NCBI GenBank assembly: GCA_035623615.1
Contig: DASPTB010000041.1
Span: 1-7,861 of the forward strand
Direction of reading: 5' to 3'
DNA from: DASPTB01 sp035623615
GTDB lineage: Bacteria > Actinomycetota > UBA4738
DNA length: 7,861 nt
A program made the position numbers and the translations under genes. Shown piece by piece: positions 5,544 through 7,861 of the stretch (position 1 is its first letter; every line of letters starts with the position of its first letter). The notes below the pieces were generated by a model, which saw only the letters and a list, made by a program, of their open reading frames with translations, searched no databases and was not told the origin of the DNA.

Positions 5544-5549
5544 ATTATG
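5544..5549 (-). promoter_or_regulatory. Predicted -10 box for leaderless DUF3866 transcript
   Basis: On the minus strand CATAAT (5549 to 5544) matches TATAAT at five of six positions and ends six bases before the GTG at 5537. That puts the transcription start at the start codon. It overlaps the opposing pafB -10 box by four bases. No convincing -35 element is seen. Confidence 0.55.
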
Positions 5550-5551
5550 AT
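5546..5551 (+). promoter_or_regulatory. pafB: Predicted -10 box for leaderless pafBC transcript
   Basis: TATGAT matches TATAAT at five of six positions and ends seven bases before the ATG at 5559, so the pafBC message would begin at that ATG. This choice makes the ATG at 5547, inside the box, an unlikely start. No clear -35 hexamer is seen upstream. Confidence 0.55.
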
Positions 5552-5558
5552 CGCCCGA

Positions 5559-6521
5559 ATGCACCCACTCGAACGCCTCCTGAATCTGGTGGCGTTGCTG
5601 CTCGACACGAGGCGTCCGCTGACGTTCGAAGAGATCCGCCGGCAGATCCCCGCCTACGGGCAAGGGGACGCGGCAAGCGCCAAGCGCATGTTCGAGCGCG
5701 ACAAGGACACCCTCCGCGAGGCCGGGATTCCCGTCGAGCTCGAGCCGACGGACGTCTGGGACGTCGAGCGCGGCTACCGGATCCCGAGCGAGCAGTACTA
5801 CCTGCCGGAGATCGCCTTCACCCAAGAGGAACTGTGGGCTCTGTTCGTGGCCGCCCATACCCCGGGCGCCGACGGGGAGGCCGAGATCGCGTTCCAGAAG
5901 CTCTCGTCTGCCACCGACGCCGGCCTCGGCGCGGTGCTCGCGTCGGGCGCCCGCGCTCCGGGGGTGGACGTGTCGGGCCCGCACCTGACGGCGGTGTCGG
6001 AGGCACTGGCAGGCCGTCGCGCGATTCGTTTCGCGTACCGGCCGCTGCAGGGGAGGCCGGGCCGTCGCACGATCGACCCGTACGCCCTGGTCTTTCGGGG
6101 GGGCAACTGGTACGTGGTGGGACGCGACCACGATCGCCGCGACGTGCGCTCTTACCGCCTCTCTCGGATCCGCTCCTCGATCCAAGAGGTCGGCGAGTCG
6201 GGACCGGCGCCGGAGGGATTCGACGCCGCCTCCCACCTGGAGGCGGGCCCCTGGGGGCTCGGCAAGCCCGCGGCCACGGCTCGCGTCGGGTTCACCCCGC
6301 GAATCGCGTGGCTCGCGGTCGCCCAGACCCCGGGAGCGAACGAGTTGCGGACCCGCCGCGACGGCTGGGTCGAGGTCGAGGTTCCCGCGAGCGAGACCGA
6401 CAGCTTCGTCTCGTGGGTCCTCTCTTTCGGCGACGACGCACGCGTCTTCGCGCCCCGCTCGATTCGGGACCAGGTGGTCGCCAGGCTCGAGGCGCTCGCG
6501 TCGGGGAGCGCGGATGGCTGA
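5559..6521 (+). CDS. pafB: WYL-domain transcriptional regulator PafB
   Basis: Helix-turn-helix WYL regulator of 320 residues. In mycobacteria PafB and PafC act together as the activator of the RecA/LexA-independent DNA damage response. Residues 1-75 form a winged helix: PLERLLNLVALLLDTRRPLT, then the recognition region AKRMFERDKDTLREAGIPVE and a wing ending RGYRIPSEQYYLPEI. A helical linker follows (TQEELWALFVAA). The WYL domain spans about 140-205, with the signature GNWYVVGRD (WYV instead of WYL) and RSYRLSRI, whose arginines are expected to bind the effector. A WCX domain fills about 235-315. The ATG at 5559 opens on the standard HPLERLLNL start of the family and lies seven bases after a -10 box; ATG 5547 is an alternative. 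It overlaps pafC by eight bases, so the pair is translationally coupled. Order relative to pafC supports PafB rather than PafC. Confidence 0.93.
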   Translation: MHPLERLLNLVALLLDTRRPLTFEEIRRQIPAYGQGDAASAKRMFERDKDTLREAGIPVELEPTDVWDVERGYRIPSEQYYLPEIAFTQEELWALFVAAHTPGADGEAEIAFQKLSSATDAGLGAVLASGARAPGVDVSGPHLTAVSEALAGRRAIRFAYRPLQGRPGRRTIDPYALVFRGGNWYVVGRDHDRRDVRSYRLSRIRSSIQEVGESGPAPEGFDAASHLEAGPWGLGKPAATARVGFTPRIAWLAVAQTPGANELRTRRDGWVEVEVPASETDSFVSWVLSFGDDARVFAPRSIRDQVVARLEALASGSADG

Positions 6522-7548
6522 GGCGCAGGGCCGGAAGGGCGACCGGACGAAGCGGCCGTCGGCTCGCGCGCGGTCGACGCCGAAGTCCTCGGTGCGCCTG
6601 CGCCGGCTGCTGGCAGCCGTTCCGTACATCGTGCGGCATCCCGGCGTGCGGGTCGCCGAGGTGGCGGCGCTGTTCGGGATGCAGGAGCGCGATCTCGTTC
6701 AGGACCTGAACCTGCTGTTCATGGCCGGCCTTCCGCCCTACGGCCCGGGCGACCTCGTCGACGTGGAGATCGACGAAGGGGGTCGCGTGTGGATCCGAAT
6801 GGCGGACTACTTCTCGCGGCCGGTGCGCCTCACCTCGTCGGAGGCGTTCTCGCTCTACCTCCGGGGGAAGGCGTTGCTCGGCACCCCTGGGCTCGAGGAA
6901 GCCGGCCCGCTCGCGTCGGCGCTCGACAAGATCGAAGCCTCGCTCGGTCCCGACGCGCTCTCCAGGCTCGTGGAGCGGGTGCGGGCGCAGAGCGGGGCGG
7001 GGTTCGAACGGATCCTGACGGTCCTGCGCCGCGCCGCGGACGACCACCGGCGAGTCCGGATGGAGTACTTCTCCGCCTCGCGCGACGAGCTCACCACCAG
7101 GGAGGTCGAGCCGGAACACGTCTTCGCCGCCATGGGCCACTGGTACGTCGTGGGATGGGACCCGGCGGTGGAGGATGAACGCATGTTCCGCGCCGACCGG
7201 GTGCGTTCAGCGGAAGACACCGGCGAGCGCTTCGAGCCGAGAGGGCTCGCCGGCCCTGAGCGGCCGCTGTACTCGCGCTCTGAGGAAGACCGTCCGGTGA
7301 GGCTCCGGCTCGGCCCCGCCGCGCGCTGGGTGGCGGAGTACTACGTGGTCGAGGACGTGCGGGAGACGCCGGACGGGGCGCTCGAGGTGACGCTTCCCAC
7401 GAAGGACCTTCCCTGGGTGGCCAAGCTCGTGCTCCGGCTGGGCGGCGAAGTCGTCGCGCTCGAGCCGCCCGAGCTCTCGCCGATGGTGCGAGCCGCCGCC
7501 GCCCGGGCGCTCGCGCCCTACCGGCGGAGCCGTTCGGGGGACGACTGA
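6514..7548 (+). CDS. pafC: WYL-domain transcriptional regulator PafC
   Basis: Partner of PafB, 344 residues. A basic tail (residues 1-25, many Arg and Lys) precedes a winged helix at about 27-100 (RLRRLLAAVPYIVRHPGV, EVAALFGMQERDLVQDLNLL, then the wing to VWIRMADYF). A linker rich in leucines follows. The WYL domain occupies about 165-235 with YFSASRDELTTREVEP, the signature GHWYVVGWD (again WYV) and RMFRADRV. A C-terminal WCX domain fills about 260-335 (ending MVRAAAARALAPYRR). The ATG overlaps the pafB stop by eight bases and has GGGGAG five bases upstream inside pafB, so the start is well supported and coupled to pafB translation. The tail is longer and more basic than I recall for M. tuberculosis PafC and may help DNA binding. 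The two proteins are expected to act as a heterodimer in the cytoplasm. Confidence 0.93.
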   Translation: MAEAQGRKGDRTKRPSARARSTPKSSVRLRRLLAAVPYIVRHPGVRVAEVAALFGMQERDLVQDLNLLFMAGLPPYGPGDLVDVEIDEGGRVWIRMADYFSRPVRLTSSEAFSLYLRGKALLGTPGLEEAGPLASALDKIEASLGPDALSRLVERVRAQSGAGFERILTVLRRAADDHRRVRMEYFSASRDELTTREVEPEHVFAAMGHWYVVGWDPAVEDERMFRADRVRSAEDTGERFEPRGLAGPERPLYSRSEEDRPVRLRLGPAARWVAEYYVVEDVRETPDGALEVTLPTKDLPWVAKLVLRLGGEVVALEPPELSPMVRAAAARALAPYRRSRSGDD

Positions 7549-7595
7549 CACTCCCCAACCGGGCCATTCGCTTCAAGAGTGAGGCGCTCGCGCCG

Positions 7596-7601
7596 ATAAC
7601 T
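7596..7601 (+). promoter_or_regulatory. Possible weak -10 box for the zinc-ribbon gene
   Basis: The 62-base gap after pafC is AT-richer near its end. ATAACT ends nine bases before the ATG at 7611, a geometry like the leaderless starts of pafA and pafB but with a poorer match. No good Shine-Dalgarno sequence is visible. The gene could instead be read through from pafBC. Confidence 0.25.
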
Positions 7602-7610
7602 ACAAGCGAG

Positions 7611-7861
7611 ATGGCTACCATTCGAACGAGCTGCCCCGGGTGCGGGGAAGTGGACCTGAATCCCGATGCGGTCATGGTCTCGGTGGACCAGGAGACCGGC
7701 GAGGGATCGTACAAGTTCACCTGCCCCAAGTGCACGGAACCGGTGGAGAAGCGTGCGGATCGACGCATCGTGGCCCTGCTGAAGTCGGTCGGCGTCGGCG
7801 TGGTGGAGTCGCTCGCGGAGGCGGAAGCCCCCGCGCCGGTTCCGCACCCGGAGTCCCCGCC
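7611..7861 (+). CDS. Small zinc-ribbon protein, 3'-truncated by window edge
   Basis: The frame from ATG 7611 stays open to the last base, giving 83 residues of an unfinished protein. Two CXXC knuckles, CPGC (Cys8, Cys11) and CPKC (Cys38, Cys41), separated by 26 residues form a four-cysteine zinc-ribbon signature. The stretch between them reads as beta-strand sequence, ending SYKFT before the second knuckle. A short helix follows (RRIVALLKSVGVGVVESLA), then an Ala/Pro/Glu-rich linker (APAPVPHPESP) that continues out of the window. High G/C in third codon positions and the intact knuckles support coding. It may bind nucleic acid or protein. In mycobacteria tatA-tatC follows pafC, so this gene is an insertion or replacement relative to that order. 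Function unknown. Confidence 0.75.
   Translation, partial: MATIRTSCPGCGEVDLNPDAVMVSVDQETGEGSYKFTCPKCTEPVEKRADRRIVALLKSVGVGVVESLAEAEAPAPVPHPESP

Noticed and set aside
5538..6629. Upstream extension of the DUF3866 frame to base 6629
   Set aside because: The extra 364 residues are antisense to pafB and pafC and do not resemble DUF3866 sequence. The family-like part begins at GTG 5537.
7582..7594. GGCG-CTCG-CGCC hairpin after pafC as a terminator
   Set aside because: Only a four-pair stem with no T-run; too weak to call in DNA this GC-rich.
1..7861. tRNA or rRNA genes, CRISPR arrays, insertion sequences, attachment sites
   Set aside because: No cloverleaf-like or rRNA-like segment, no regularly spaced repeats, no transposase motifs and no terminal inverted repeats were seen; genes fill nearly the whole window.

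Overview
This window is part of a Pup-proteasome locus from a high-GC bacterium, almost certainly an actinobacterium and probably an uncultured, non-mycobacterial one. It carries the 3' part of prcA (proteasome alpha subunit), a complete pafA (Pup ligase) and an overlapping pafB-pafC pair (WYL-domain transcription regulators). Codons strongly favour G/C in third position. Several genes appear to start without a leader, seven bases after a TANNNT-like -10 box, which is a common actinobacterial arrangement. The core proteins match my memory of the Mycobacterium tuberculosis proteins closely, but the order differs: other genes are interleaved where mycobacteria have pafA-pafB-pafC contiguous.

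Layout. 1-591: prcA, 5' end missing. 598-993: a cupredoxin lipoprotein, six bases after prcA and probably cotranscribed. 994-1138: a spacer with a short tandem duplication and two hairpins. 1139-1555: a carboxymuconolactone-decarboxylase/AhpD-fold protein without its CXXC. It runs tail-to-tail into, and overlaps by 52 bases, a minus-strand ATP-grasp ligase (1504-2724). That ligase is divergent from pafA (2793-4151). After pafA come two hairpins and an orphan 70-residue protein (4246-4458), whose stop codon interlocks with that of a minus-strand DUF3866 protein (4455-5537). The DUF3866 gene is divergent from pafB (5559-6521), which overlaps pafC (6514-7548). 7611-7861 is the 5' part of a zinc-ribbon protein that leaves the window.

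How the genes may work together. PafA attaches Pup to substrate lysines, and PrcA with PrcB (presumably just upstream) forms the 20S core that degrades them. PafB/PafC form a DNA-damage-responsive activator in mycobacteria. The cupredoxin, the CMD-fold protein, the ATP-grasp ligase, the small helical protein, the DUF3866 protein and the zinc ribbon have no established role in this pathway. Their placement makes them candidates for accessory or simply co-located functions. No pup, dop, prcB or ATPase (arc/mpa) gene lies inside the window. No RNA gene, CRISPR array, insertion sequence or phage feature was seen, and no stretch longer than about 150 bases lacks a gene.
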